NCBI GenBank assembly: GCA_016719405.1
Contig: JADJZE010000021.1
Location: 558,001-622,000, forward strand
Direction of reading: 5' to 3'
Length of the DNA: 64,000 nt
DNA from: Candidatus Aalborgicola lynettensis
GTDB taxonomy: Bacteria; Pseudomonadota; Gammaproteobacteria; Burkholderiales; Burkholderiaceae_C
Below, in pieces: positions 27,700 through 36,930 of this stretch (positions within the stretch are counted from its first letter, which is position 1; the number at the start of each line of letters is the position of its first letter). The position numbers and the translations under genes were made by a program. The notes under the pieces were generated by a model that saw only the letters and a list, made by a program, of their open reading frames with translations, was not told the DNA's origin and made no database searches.

Positions 27700-28503
27700 T
27701 CAAGTGGGCTGCGTAGTTTCCATCCGCTGGTGAATCGCCTGACAAATGGCGACAAACATGGGCCGCAGGCCCTGTGCGATGGAGATCGCCTCGTCCACTT
27801 TTTGTGCCCGCGAGGTTTGCTCCAGCGCCAGGCACTGGCGTGAAAACGCCGTGGCGCCAATGTTCAACGCCGTCGACTTGGCCCGGTGACCCATGGCACC
27901 CAGCGTGGCCATGTCTTTTTGTGCCACCGCAGTATCCACTTCGGTCAACACTGTTTCCATCGAACTGATGAACAGCAGTGCAAACTTGCGGAACTTGGTG
28001 GCATCGTGGCCTACCAGCATCTCCAGCACCGACAGGTCCAGCCCCGGCGCTTCTTCGGCCCGGTGCAGTGTCAGCACCTGCAACAGACGATCGAACCCGC
28101 CGGTTTGAATAGCCACCATGGAATGTTCTGCAACCTCGGCGCTGGGGCGGTAGGCAGCACCCAGTCCCGCCGCCTGCAGCATGGGAATGTCGCTGGCACT
28201 GCTGCCCAGCACAATGGCTTGCCCTGCTTGCAGCCCCAGCTTGGCGCAGGTGGCCTGCAGTGCCTGCAGTTTCTCGGCCCCGTCAGATAACTCGCCAATG
28301 GCCACGTCCACGGTCATGCCGGCGGTTTTGCAGGCGTCGGCCAGCTCTTCGGCGCCGGGGTACAGCATGGCCGAATCCATGCCGAACACCAGCAACTTGA
28401 AATCCCCATGGAGCGCGGTGGTGTAAAGCCGCGAATCACCAGTCCAGGGGCTATTTCTTGGGGCGAATTCGTGGTCATAGTGGGTGCAAAAAAGCGTGGG
28501 CAA
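27700..28503 (-). CDS. Fusion of a degenerate SerB-like HAD domain and an HPt domain
   Basis: 267 residues. Residues ~35-145 follow phosphoserine phosphatase: FKLLVFGMDSAML aligns with SerB FKLIAFDMDSTLI, LYPGAEELADACKTAGM with the cap-hinge helix, and IVLGSSASDIPMLQAAGLGAAYRP with IGDGANDLPMLxxAGLGIAYxAKP. The nucleophilic Asp is Gly 41, the motif I Thr is Ala, the cap region is missing, so no phosphatase activity is expected. Residues about 160-260 form an HPt four-helix domain with phospho-His 206 (GHRAKSTALNIGA). It is placed opposite the receiver and kinases. The architecture is unusual: a dead phosphatase fold possibly used as a binding module for a phosphorelay carrier. Confidence 0.8.
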   Translation of the reverse strand: MPTLFCTHYDHEFAPRNSPWTGDSRLYTTALHGDFKLLVFGMDSAMLYPGAEELADACKTAGMTVDVAIGELSDGAEKLQALQATCAKLGLQAGQAIVLGSSASDIPMLQAAGLGAAYRPSAEVAEHSMVAIQTGGFDRLLQVLTLHRAEEAPGLDLSVLEMLVGHDATKFRKFALLFISSMETVLTEVDTAVAQKDMATLGAMGHRAKSTALNIGATAFSRQCLALEQTSRAQKVDEAISIAQGLRPMFVAICQAIHQRMETTQPT

Positions 28504-28572
28504 AAAGAGAGGATGGCCGCATTGTGGAGGATAAGCGCAGCACTGTCACGGCCTTGTTGCCAGGCGTACTCG

Positions 28573-30594
28573 CTAGGCGGGCCGGCCCAGTTCTTCCCAG
28601 CGTTCCAGCGCGGCCATCAGCGCGTCGTCAATCTGCGCGCTGCGGGTGGACAGGGCCAGCGCGCGGGTATTGTCGCTGGCAAACAGGCTGCCATCGGCCA
28701 GTGCCTCGGAAATGGACTGTTGCTCGGCCTCCAGTGCCGCAATCGCATCGGGCAGGCCGTCGAGTTCGCGCTGTTCCTTGAAGCTGAGTTTGCGGGTTTT
28801 GACCGGTGCGGCAGCCGGTGCTGCGGGCGCACTGGGTACCGCCGGAGTTACCGCGGCGCTTGCGCGCTCCTGTTTTTGTAGCTGCTCGCGCTCGTAGTTA
28901 AAGGGCTGGGCGCCTTTTTTACCATTTTTTTGGGCAATGTCGTTGGCCCGTTTGGTCTGCACCAGCCAGTCGCTGACGCCGCCTTCGTATTCGCGCCAGC
29001 GACCATCGCCCTCAAAGGCAATGGTGCTGGTGACCACGTTGTCCATAAAGGTGCGGTCGTGGCTGACCAGGAACACCGTGCCGTCGTAGTTTTGCAGCAG
29101 GTCTTCCAGCAGTTCCAGTGTGTCAATGTCCAGGTCGTTGGTCGGTTCGTCCAGCACCAGCACATTGGCGGGGCGGGCAAACAGGCGCGCCAGCAGCAAG
29201 CGGTTGCGTTCGCCGCCCGAGAGTGAACGCACCGGCGAGTTGGCGCGCGCGGGGGAGAACAAAAAGTCGCCCAGGTAGCTCTTGACGTGTTTTTTCTGGT
29301 TGCCAATTTCGATCCACTCGCTGCCGGGGCTGATGAAGTCTTCCAGCGTGGCGTCCAGGTCCAGCGCGTTGCGCATCTGGTCGAAGTAGGCCACGGTGAC
29401 ATTGGCGCCCAGGCGCACCGTGCCCCAGGGGCTGTGGCCGGGTTCGGGCGCTGGGGCGTGGGCTGGTGCCGGATCGGGTTGGTACTCACCCAGAATCAGT
29501 TTGAGCAGTGTGGTTTTACCGGCGCCGTTGGGGCCCAAGAGGCCGATTTTGTCGCCGCGCAGGATGGTGGCGGAGAAGTCGCGCACGATCACACGTCCAC
29601 CGGGCCCGGTTTGGCCAGGGGTGGTGGCACCCGTTGTGCCACCAAACGATTTGGTGACGTGCGTCAGTTCGGACACCAGCTTGCCGCTCTTGTCGCCGCT
29701 GCTCACGTCCATGTTCACGCTGCCCACCACATCGCGCCGTGCGGCGTGTTTGGCGCGCAGTTCCTGCAGGCGCACGATGCGGGCCGTGGCGCGGGTGCGC
29801 CGGGCTTCCACACCTTTGCGAATCCACACCTCTTCTTGTGCCAGCAGCTTGTCGGCCTTGGCGTTGATGACGGCTTCCTGTGCCAACTGCTCTTCTTTTT
29901 GGGTCAGGTAGGCGGCAAAGTTGCCGGGGTAACTCAACAGTTTGCCGCGGTCGAGCTCGACGATGCGGGTGGCCACGTTGTCCAGAAACGAGCGGTCGTG
30001 GGTGATGGTGATGATGGCGCCCTTGAACTCCACCAGCAGCCCCTCCAGCCATTCAATGCTGTCCAGGTCCAGGTGGTTGGTGGGTTCATCCAATAACAGC
30101 ACATCGGGCTGGGCCACCAGGGCTTGCGCCAGCGCCACGCGTTTCTTGGTGCCGCCGGACAGGGTGCTAACGATGGCATCGGGGTTCAGGTGCAGGCGCT
30201 GCAGGGTTTCCGATACGCGCTGTTCCCAGTTCCAGCCATCCAGCGCCTCAATCTCGCTTTGCATCGCATCCAGGTCACCGTGGCCCTGGCAATACTCTTC
30301 AATTAGGCCCCTTACGCGCTCCAGACCAGCGCTGACAGCTACAAAAATAGTAGCATCGGCGTCGAGTTGCGGCTCCTGCGCAACAAAGGCGATGCGGGTG
30401 CCGCTTTGCACCTGCAGGGTGCCATCGTCGGGTTTTTCCATGCCGCCCAAAATTTTGAGCATGCTGGACTTGCCGGCGCCGTTGCGGCCAATCAGGCCCA
30501 CGCGCTCCTGCGTTTCGAGGGAAAAATCAGCGTGGTCGAGCAGCGCAACGTGCCCAAACGCCAGCTGGGCGTCAAGTAGAGTGATAAGTGCCAT
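28573..30594 (-). CDS. uup: ABC-F family ATPase (Uup)
   Basis: 673-residue soluble protein with two ATP-binding cassettes: Walker A GRNGAGKSS (about 36) and GPNGAGKTT (about 350), signatures LSGGTKKR and LSGGERNR, Walker B VLLLDEPTNHLDL and VLVLDEPTNDLDI, joined by a charged linker, plus a C-terminal coiled-coil region (about 600-673) characteristic of Uup. ABC-F proteins act on ribosomes; Uup also influences transposon excision and DNA intermediates. A repeat element lies in frame within cassette 1 (30305-30354). The gene is alone; no terminator was seen after it. Confidence 0.92.
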   Translation of the reverse strand: MALITLLDAQLAFGHVALLDHADFSLETQERVGLIGRNGAGKSSMLKILGGMEKPDDGTLQVQSGTRIAFVAQEPQLDADATIFVAVSAGLERVRGLIEEYCQGHGDLDAMQSEIEALDGWNWEQRVSETLQRLHLNPDAIVSTLSGGTKKRVALAQALVAQPDVLLLDEPTNHLDLDSIEWLEGLLVEFKGAIITITHDRSFLDNVATRIVELDRGKLLSYPGNFAAYLTQKEEQLAQEAVINAKADKLLAQEEVWIRKGVEARRTRATARIVRLQELRAKHAARRDVVGSVNMDVSSGDKSGKLVSELTHVTKSFGGTTGATTPGQTGPGGRVIVRDFSATILRGDKIGLLGPNGAGKTTLLKLILGEYQPDPAPAHAPAPEPGHSPWGTVRLGANVTVAYFDQMRNALDLDATLEDFISPGSEWIEIGNQKKHVKSYLGDFLFSPARANSPVRSLSGGERNRLLLARLFARPANVLVLDEPTNDLDIDTLELLEDLLQNYDGTVFLVSHDRTFMDNVVTSTIAFEGDGRWREYEGGVSDWLVQTKRANDIAQKNGKKGAQPFNYEREQLQKQERASAAVTPAVPSAPAAPAAAPVKTRKLSFKEQRELDGLPDAIAALEAEQQSISEALADGSLFASDNTRALALSTRSAQIDDALMAALERWEELGRPA
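30305..30354. repeat. Dispersed REP-like element inside uup
   Basis: GCGCTGACAGCTACAAAAATAGTAGC in the plus orientation; read by uup on the minus strand as ATIFVAVSAGLERV. It keeps the tail of the family but only part of the stem, so it is an older or partial copy. Confidence 0.55.
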
Positions 30595-30654
30595 GTGGGG
30601 GGATTATCCCTTGTGGCGCAGTGGCGCGATTCGGCTGGCTGCCGTGCAGCCATG

Positions 30655-30674
30655 AAAAAAGGGGCCGCAGCCCC
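30655..30674 (-). terminator. Intrinsic terminator of the PEP-CTERM GDSL gene
   Basis: On the minus strand GGGGC-TGCG-GCCCC is followed directly by six T, about 30 nt after the stop of the GDSL gene. Confidence 0.85.
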
Positions 30675-30702
30675 TGTTGGGTGCCGGTTGTATCCGCTGC
30701 GC

Positions 30703-31701
30703 TCAGGCGGACTTGCGCCGCCGCGCTGCACCACCGATCAGGCCCAGGCCCACCAGCAGCATGGCGTAGGTTTGCGGCTCCGGCACCGCCGCCAGCATGG
30801 CGTTGGCAATGAGCTGGTGGCCATAGGTGGTGGGGTGAATGCCATCCCAGAACATGGCGGTTGCGGGGTCACATTGGTTGACCACGGCGCCGCAGGCGTT
30901 CTTTACATCACCCAGGCCGAAATCCAAGGGGTTATTCACCGCGTGGGTACTCACGCCATACAGGTCAAACGTGGTGACCCCCTTCGGTTTCAGGCTATTG
31001 GAAAGGGCCATGTTCATGACCTGGGAGATACCGCTGCTCAAGTCGGACAGGCCATAGGCGTTGGCAAAGGGTGTGATACCCAGGTTGGGTGCGTTCCAGA
31101 CAACGATGTGCCGGGCCCCCGCTGCCTGCAGTGCGTCCACCATCAGGCCCTCGTCGTTGGCGTAGGCCAGGGCGCTGGCCAAAATGGCCGTTTTTTGCTC
31201 GTCCTCGGTGCGGGTGCCGATGTGGGTCACCACGTCGGTCACGGCGGCGCGTGCGTTGTTGCCGCCACCGGCAATGACGTACAGCGCGTCTTTGTCCGCC
31301 AGGCCGGCAGTGCTGCCCAGGTACATGCCAACCTGGGTCGTCATGCTGAACGGAAAACCGCCGGGGCCCACACCAGGGGTTCCGGTCTGTGCGCCGCCAA
31401 AGGCGAAGTTGGTGCCCCCCAGCAGGGAGGGGGTGGCGCTCAGGCCCAGGGCATTGGCAAAGTAACTGGCCCAAACGGGCCCGTTGCTGTAGGTGGAGCT
31501 CCCGTAGGCAGCCATGGGCACATAGCTGTTGTCGCCGATGACCTGGCCCGCGTCCATGAGGATCTGGGCGTTGTTGCCGCTGTCGGACAGGCTGTCGCCG
31601 AACACGTAGAGGCTGCTGAAGGCGTGCGCTGGCGCGCTGACCAGTGCACACAGGCTGAGCGTGGATGCACACAAAAGGTGTTTGAAAGTGGTGTATTTCA
31701 T
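30703..31701 (-). CDS. GDSL/SGNH lipase-esterase with PEP-CTERM sorting signal
   Basis: 332 residues. Signal peptide about 1-27 (ends SAPAHA), block I FGDSLSDSGNN with the catalytic Ser, block III-like GGGNNA, and DGIHPTTYGHQL holding the catalytic Asp-His pair. The C-terminus VPEPQTYAMLLVGLGLIGG followed by AARRRKSA is a complete PEP-CTERM signal, so it should be handled by an exosortase/XrtA-type system encoded elsewhere. Predicted extracellular or surface ester hydrolase. A clear terminator follows. Confidence 0.92.
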   Translation of the reverse strand: MKYTTFKHLLCASTLSLCALVSAPAHAFSSLYVFGDSLSDSGNNAQILMDAGQVIGDNSYVPMAAYGSSTYSNGPVWASYFANALGLSATPSLLGGTNFAFGGAQTGTPGVGPGGFPFSMTTQVGMYLGSTAGLADKDALYVIAGGGNNARAAVTDVVTHIGTRTEDEQKTAILASALAYANDEGLMVDALQAAGARHIVVWNAPNLGITPFANAYGLSDLSSGISQVMNMALSNSLKPKGVTTFDLYGVSTHAVNNPLDFGLGDVKNACGAVVNQCDPATAMFWDGIHPTTYGHQLIANAMLAAVPEPQTYAMLLVGLGLIGGAARRRKSA

Positions 31702-31972
31702 GGGTCTGTTCCAGTAAGACCACAGGCTGTGGCGGCCTGGGCGGGGTTAATGGGTGGGTGGTGGGGCGGTAAGGACGGCAAGCGCGCGCGTACGCACGCG
31801 CCGATCCATTTTGCGAGTGCTATCCAGCTACGGCAATAGTCCTATTGGACTAAGTGAAAACCCTTGGTTTTGAAGCGTGACGGAGACATGGACTCGGAAG
31901 ACACACACCATGCGTGGCCGGGCCATGCACAGTGCGATCGGGAGCGGCGACTGCGCGGCGACTCTCCAGACG

Positions 31973-32731
31973 TCAGCGGTAGTTGCGCAGGATGGCGTCG
32001 ATGCGACCGGTCTTGCGCAGGTCTTCAATGGCGTCCAAAAGGCGCGCTGCGGGAATGGTCGCGTTTTTGGGCACAGCGCAATACACCTCGGCGTCGTCAA
32101 CCACCAGGCGCCAGGCGGCGAGCTGGTGGGTCGGCGTTTTACGGCGGTACCAGTCAAGCGCGTTGGATTTGGTCACCCCGTAAAGGGTGCGCCCGATCGA
32201 CATTTTGAGCAGCACCTTTTCTTCGTCAACCGAGTCGTCGCGTCGGAGGTCACCCCGTGCAAACAGCGGGTCCAGTGTGGGGTAGCGGTAGCCCAGCACC
32301 GTGCTGACCGTGGTGCCGCGTGGTATGTCTTTGACGGCCAGGGGCTTGGGTGTGCCTTCGTGGCCAAACAATACGTCCTGCAGGGAAAACAGTGGTTTGC
32401 TCCACGTGTAGGCGTCGGGGCTGGACGTCCACGCGGGGTTGAGGTAGCAGCGCAGATCAAGCTCGCCGTTGGCCACCGCCTCTTCAATGCGCTTGCGCGG
32501 CAACACCACGGGTACCAGGGTGAGTCCGGTCTTCTGGGCGATGGCTTTGTACAGATCGAAATAAATGCCACCAACCATGCGCTCGCCCGCAAAGCCACCA
32601 AAGGGCATATTCCAGGCGGTACTGGCGGCGGCCCGCAGAATTTCCTGGTTGGCGGCGGAAGAGGGCAACGCCACCGCGCACACCACCGCAATGGCGATCC
32701 GCCGGGGCAGGTGCTGGGTGCGGGGGGTCAT
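31973..32731 (-). CDS. Periplasmic solute-binding protein (SBP_bac_3-like)
   Basis: 252 residues from ATG 32731 (MTPRTQHLPRRIAIAVVCAVALPSSAANQ), which gives a proper signal peptide; the earlier in-frame ATG would bury it. The mature part has the family-3 binding fold: MVGGIYFDLYKAIAQKTGL, RIEEAVANGELDLRCY, and a C-terminal IEDLRKTGRIDAILRNYR. Usually these bind amino acids for ABC uptake, but no permease is adjacent; such orphan copies in Burkholderiales may serve other sensing roles. The 271 bp between it and the GDSL gene show no gene. Confidence 0.78.
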   Translation of the reverse strand: MTPRTQHLPRRIAIAVVCAVALPSSAANQEILRAAASTAWNMPFGGFAGERMVGGIYFDLYKAIAQKTGLTLVPVVLPRKRIEEAVANGELDLRCYLNPAWTSSPDAYTWSKPLFSLQDVLFGHEGTPKPLAVKDIPRGTTVSTVLGYRYPTLDPLFARGDLRRDDSVDEEKVLLKMSIGRTLYGVTKSNALDWYRRKTPTHQLAAWRLVVDDAEVYCAVPKNATIPAARLLDAIEDLRKTGRIDAILRNYR

Positions 32732-32833
32732 GGATCGCACCCTAACACTGGCCGCAGCGCGTTGCAAGTGCCCGCACCTGGCACCCCGCAACGCGGCATC
32801 GCCGCACTGCGCGCAGGCAAAACGGTCTGCTTG

Positions 32834-34362
32834 TTACCGGCTGCTGGGGAAGCTGAACACGCTGCCTTCGCGCACCCCCGCGCTGGGCCAGCGCTGGGTA
32901 ATCGTCTTGCGCTGGGTGTAGAAGCGCACCGCGTCTGGCCCGTAGGCGGCCAGGTCACCAAAGAGTGAGCGCTTCCAGCCGCCAAACGAGTGGTAGGCCA
33001 CCGGCACGGGCAGGGGCACGTTCACGCCCACCATGCCCACCTGAATGGCGTCGGTGAAATACCGCGCCGCTTCGCCGTCGCGCGCGTGAAGATGCAGGTG
33101 CCGTTGCCGTATTCGTGGGCGTCGATCAGGTCCATGGCTTCCTGCAGGGTCTTGACGCGCACCACGCCCAGCACCGGGCCGAAGATTTCTTCCTGGTAAA
33201 TCACCATGCCGGGTTTCACGTGGTCGAACAGGCAGGGGCCCAGGTAGTAGCCGTTCTCGAACCCCGTAACTTTGAGGCCACGGCCGTCCACCACCAGCGT
33301 GGCGCCTTCCTTCACGCCCTGGTCCACATAGCCGCGCACTTTTTCACAATGGGCCTTGGTCACCAGTGGGCCCATGTCCATGCCGCTGTCCTTTCCATTG
33401 ATGGTGCCGGGGCCGACCTTCATCTTGGCGATTTCGGCTGTTAAGCCGGCCACGATGGCGTCACCGGCCGCATCACCCACGGCCACCACCAGCGGGATGG
33501 CCATGCAGCGCTCGCCACACGAACCGTAGGCGGCGCCCATCAAGGCGCTCACGGCGTTGCCCATGTCGGCGTCGGGCATCACCACGGCGTGGTTCTTGGC
33601 TCCGCCCAAGGCCTGCACGCGCTTGCCGTGTTTGCAGCCTTCGGCATAGATGTACTCGGCAATAGGGGTGGAGCCGACAAAGCTCACGGCCTTGATGCGT
33701 GGGTCGGTCAACAGCGTATCCACCGCTTCCTTGTCGCCGTTCACCACGTTCAATACACCCGGTGGCAAGCCAGCCTCCAGTGCCAGCTCGGCAATGCGCA
33801 GCGTGGAACTGGGGTCGCGCTCGGAGGGTTTGAGAATGAAAGTGTTGCCACAGGCCACCGCCATGGGCCACATCCACAGCGGCACCATGGCCGGAAAGTT
33901 GAAGGGCGTAATGCCCGCACACACCCCCAGTGGCTGGAATTCGCTCCACGAGTCAATGGCCGGCCCCACGTTTTTGCTGTGCTCACCCTTGAGCAACTCC
34001 GGGCAATAGCTGGCGTATTCCACGTTTTCAATGCCGCGCTGCAGTTCACCCAAGGCGTCGCTCAGCACCTTGCCATGCTCGGCGGTGATCAGGGCGCACA
34101 GTTCTTCGGCGTGCTGCTCCAGCAGCACCTTGAGGTTGCCCATCACCCGGGCGCGTTTGAGTGGCGGCGTGGCGCGCCAAGCCGGGTAGGCGGCCTGTGC
34201 CGATGCAATGGCCTGTTCAACCGTGGCTTTGTCGGCCAGCAGCACGCGTTTTTCTGCCGTGCCGGTGGCGGGGTTGAAGACGTCTTGCGAACGGTTGCCG
34301 CCCTGCGTGGGCTGGCCGTTGATCAGGTGGGCGATGAGGGGAAGGGCGGTGGCAGTGGTCAT
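32834..34362 (-). pseudogene. mmsA: Methylmalonate/malonate-semialdehyde dehydrogenase, one frameshift near the end
   Basis: CoA-acylating aldehyde dehydrogenase turning malonate semialdehyde into acetyl-CoA or methylmalonate semialdehyde into propionyl-CoA. Intact up to GNGTCIFTR: substrate loop PFNFPAMVPLWMWP, catalytic Cys in YGSCGERCMA. Then the frame is lost at a (CG)4 run (33079-33086) and the conserved end (FTDAIQVGMVGVNVPLPVPV, SFGGWKRSLFGDLAAYGPDA, REGSVFSFPSSR) continues in another frame to the stop at 32834. Removing two bases of the CG run restores a ~507-residue enzyme. Pairs with the aminotransferase upstream in beta-alanine use. Confidence 0.88.
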
Positions 34363-34502
34363 GGAGGGTAGGGCGGTACAAATGTGAACGGAAAATGGTG
34401 TTTGCGCATGCCAGTCATGGCTTTATTGCTATGGAAAGCGCAGCAAAATAGGATTGTGCAGAGGGTGCCGAACCCCTATAAGCCGCGCCGCCAGATTTAT
34501 GC

Positions 34503-34560
34503 CAAAAGTGCCATTTCCGCACGCCAGTCGTGCGGAGGCAGCTATCAAAAGTATAGTAAC
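34503..34560. repeat. Dispersed REP-like element between mmsA and bauA
   Basis: CATTTCCGCACGCCAGTCGTGCGGAGGC stem region (20-nt core CCGCACGCCAGTCGTGCGGA) and GCAGCTATCAAAAGTATAG tail, ending just after the aminotransferase stop. Otherwise the 204-bp gap shows no gene. Confidence 0.85.
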
Positions 34561-34566
34561 CTGGGT

Positions 34567-35904
34567 TCAAACTGTCTGCCCAATGGTCTCGCCCAGCGCG
34601 TTCACCAGGCTGTCAATCTCCGCCTGGGTGCTGATGAAGGGCGGCGCGAGCTGGATGGTGTCGCCGCCGTAGCGCACGTAAAAGCCCTTGTCCAGCATGG
34701 CCATGGCAATATCAAAAGGGCGCTTGGCTGGTTCGCCCGGTGTTTGAGCGATGGTGAAGCCTGCTGCCAAGCCGTAGTTGCGAATGTCGGTAATGTGTTT
34801 TACGCCTTTAAGGCCATGCACCGCGTTTTCGAAATACGGGGCCAGCGCTTTGACACGCTCCACCATGGCTTCCTTCTCCAGCAAATCCAGCGTGGCCAGG
34901 CCCACAGCGCAGGCCACGGGGTGGGCGGAGTAGGTGTAGCCGTGGGCAAACTCCAGCAGGTAGTCGGGCCCACCGGCGGCCATAAAGGTGTCGTAAATGT
35001 CTTTGGACGCGATCACCGCGCCCAGGGGCTGCGCGCCGTTGGTAATCTGTTTGGCCACGTTCATGATGTCCGGCGTCACACCAAAGGCCTCGGCCCCCGT
35101 CCACGCGCCGCAGCGGCCAAAGCCGGTAATCACTTCGTCAAAAATCAGCAGAATGTTGTGGGCGGTGCAAATGTCGCGCAGGCGTTGCAAATAGCCCAAC
35201 GGCGGAATCACCACGCCCGCCGATCCCGAGAAGGGTTCTACGATCACCGCCGCAATGTTGCTGGCATCGTGCAGCGTAATTAGGCGCAACAAATCATCGG
35301 CCAGCTCGGCGCCTTGCTGCGGCATGCCACGGTGGAACGACCCCGGCGCGGGCTGGGTGTGCGCAATATGGTCGGCTTGTATACCCTGGCCATAGGCCTT
35401 GCGGTTGCCTGCGATGCCGCCCACCGAGATGCCGCCAAAGTTGACGCCGTGGTAACCCTTTTCGCGACCGATCAGCAGCGTCTTGCTGGCCTGGCCGCGT
35501 GTGCGCCAGTAGGCGCGCGCCATCTTGAGCGATGTGTCGGCGGACTCGGAACCCGAGCCGGTGAAAAACACATAGTCCAGCCCGGCCGGTGTCAACTCTT
35601 TGAGTTTGTTGGCCAGCGCAAACGACAGCGGGTGGCCAAACTGGAAGGCGGGGGAGTAGTCCAGCGTGGCCATTTGGCGGGTGGCCGGGTCGGTAATCTC
35701 TTGCCGCCCGTGGCCCAGGCCCGCGCACCACAGGCCCGACAGGCCATCGAAAATCTTCTTACCGTGCTGGTCGGTGTAATAGGCACCCTGGGCACCCACC
35801 ATCATGCGCGGGTGGGCCTTGAAGTTGCGGTTGCCGGTAAACGGCATCCAGTGGGCATCGAGCCAGGCGGCGTCAAGGTGCAGGGGGGCGAGGGGATTGG
35901 ACAT
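34567..35904 (-). CDS. bauA: Omega-amino acid:pyruvate aminotransferase (beta-alanine)
   Basis: Class III PLP aminotransferase transferring the amino group of beta-alanine or other omega-amino acids to pyruvate, giving malonate semialdehyde. 445 residues from ATG 35904 (MSNPLAPLHLDAAWLDAHWM). Signs: HWMPFTGNRNFK and FTGSGSESADTSLKMARAYW (PLP phosphate loop), LIFDEVITGFGRCG (PLP Asp), and NVAKQITNGAQPLGAV with the Schiff-base Lys. The N-terminus matches the Pseudomonas omega-APT/BauA group. Followed by mmsA on the same strand and divergent from a LysR gene, the same layout as bau gene sets. Confidence 0.9.
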   Translation of the reverse strand: MSNPLAPLHLDAAWLDAHWMPFTGNRNFKAHPRMMVGAQGAYYTDQHGKKIFDGLSGLWCAGLGHGRQEITDPATRQMATLDYSPAFQFGHPLSFALANKLKELTPAGLDYVFFTGSGSESADTSLKMARAYWRTRGQASKTLLIGREKGYHGVNFGGISVGGIAGNRKAYGQGIQADHIAHTQPAPGSFHRGMPQQGAELADDLLRLITLHDASNIAAVIVEPFSGSAGVVIPPLGYLQRLRDICTAHNILLIFDEVITGFGRCGAWTGAEAFGVTPDIMNVAKQITNGAQPLGAVIASKDIYDTFMAAGGPDYLLEFAHGYTYSAHPVACAVGLATLDLLEKEAMVERVKALAPYFENAVHGLKGVKHITDIRNYGLAAGFTIAQTPGEPAKRPFDIAMAMLDKGFYVRYGGDTIQLAPPFISTQAEIDSLVNALGETIGQTV

Positions 35905-35991
35905 GGCTGGTTTCTCAGGCAAGGGTTGGTGATTGTGTGGGCCTCTGTTACTCTTGAAAATGCTTATGTATCACTATTCAGTTGTAGAAAA

Positions 35992-36930
35992 ATGCAAGTA
36001 AACACCCGCGCGGCCTTAGGTCAGTTGAGCGATATGGACCTGCGCCTGCTGCGCGTGTTCAAAAGCGTGGTCGAGTGCGGCGGCATGGCGCAAGCCGAGC
36101 TGGAGCTCAACATTGGCATCTCTACAGTGAGCCGCCACATCAAAGACCTGGAAACGCGCCTGGGCCTGACCCTGTGCCGCAGGGGCCGGGCCGGTTTTGC
36201 GCTGACGCCGGAAGGCGAGCAGATTTACCGCGAGACCCTGCGCTTTCTGGCCGGGGCAGACGCCTTTCGCAGCAGTGTGGACGAAATTCACCAGCGCATG
36301 GGCGGCCAGCTTGCCATCGCCGTGTTCGACAAAACGGCCAGCAACCCGGTGGCCCACATCGGCAAAGCCATTGCCTTGTTTACCAAAATGGCACCGGAAG
36401 TGAGCCTGCACCTGCACGTGGCGCCACTGAACACGATTGAGCGCGGCGTGATGGACGGGCAGTTTCAGGTCGGCATTATTCCCGGCCACCGCAGCTCCGA
36501 CACGCTGGCCTATACCGCGCTGTTTGACGAAACCATGCTCTTGTACTGCGGCGCGCAGCACCCCCTGTTTGGCACCGACAACACCGCCATGGGCTGGGAC
36601 GACGTGCGCCACCACCCCTTTGCCGGCCTGGGCTACCACTCGCCCAATATGGACATCAGCCAGCAGGTGCGCCTGGTGCGCAAGGCCACCGGCTACGACC
36701 AGGAATCCATTGCCACGCTGATTTTGTCCGGCCAATTCCTGGGCTTTTTGCCCGACCACTACGCACAAGGCTTTGTACAAAGCGGCCAGATGCGTGCCGT
36801 GCAACCCACGCTGTTTCGCTACGACTGCAACTTCTTCAGCATTGTGCGCCGATCACCCCAGCCCACGCGGGTGACTCGGGCGTTTCAGGAGTGTTTGCTT
36901 GCGGCGCATGAGGGGCGTCAATGCCCATGA
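35992..36930 (+). CDS. LysR-type regulator divergent from bauA
   Basis: 312 residues: helix-turn-helix about 15-75 (MDLRLLRVFKSVVECGGMAQAELELNIGISTVSRHIKDLETRLGL) and effector domain about 100-300. ATG 35992 begins MQVNTRAALGQLSDMD; the frame is open far upstream but only antisense to bauA. The 87-bp divergent gap to bauA and the known use of a LysR-like BauR in beta-alanine gene sets suggest it controls bauA-mmsA. Its 3' end overlaps the Fic remnant by 13 nt. Confidence 0.88.
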   Translation: MQVNTRAALGQLSDMDLRLLRVFKSVVECGGMAQAELELNIGISTVSRHIKDLETRLGLTLCRRGRAGFALTPEGEQIYRETLRFLAGADAFRSSVDEIHQRMGGQLAIAVFDKTASNPVAHIGKAIALFTKMAPEVSLHLHVAPLNTIERGVMDGQFQVGIIPGHRSSDTLAYTALFDETMLLYCGAQHPLFGTDNTAMGWDDVRHHPFAGLGYHSPNMDISQQVRLVRKATGYDQESIATLILSGQFLGFLPDHYAQGFVQSGQMRAVQPTLFRYDCNFFSIVRRSPQPTRVTRAFQECLLAAHEGRQCP

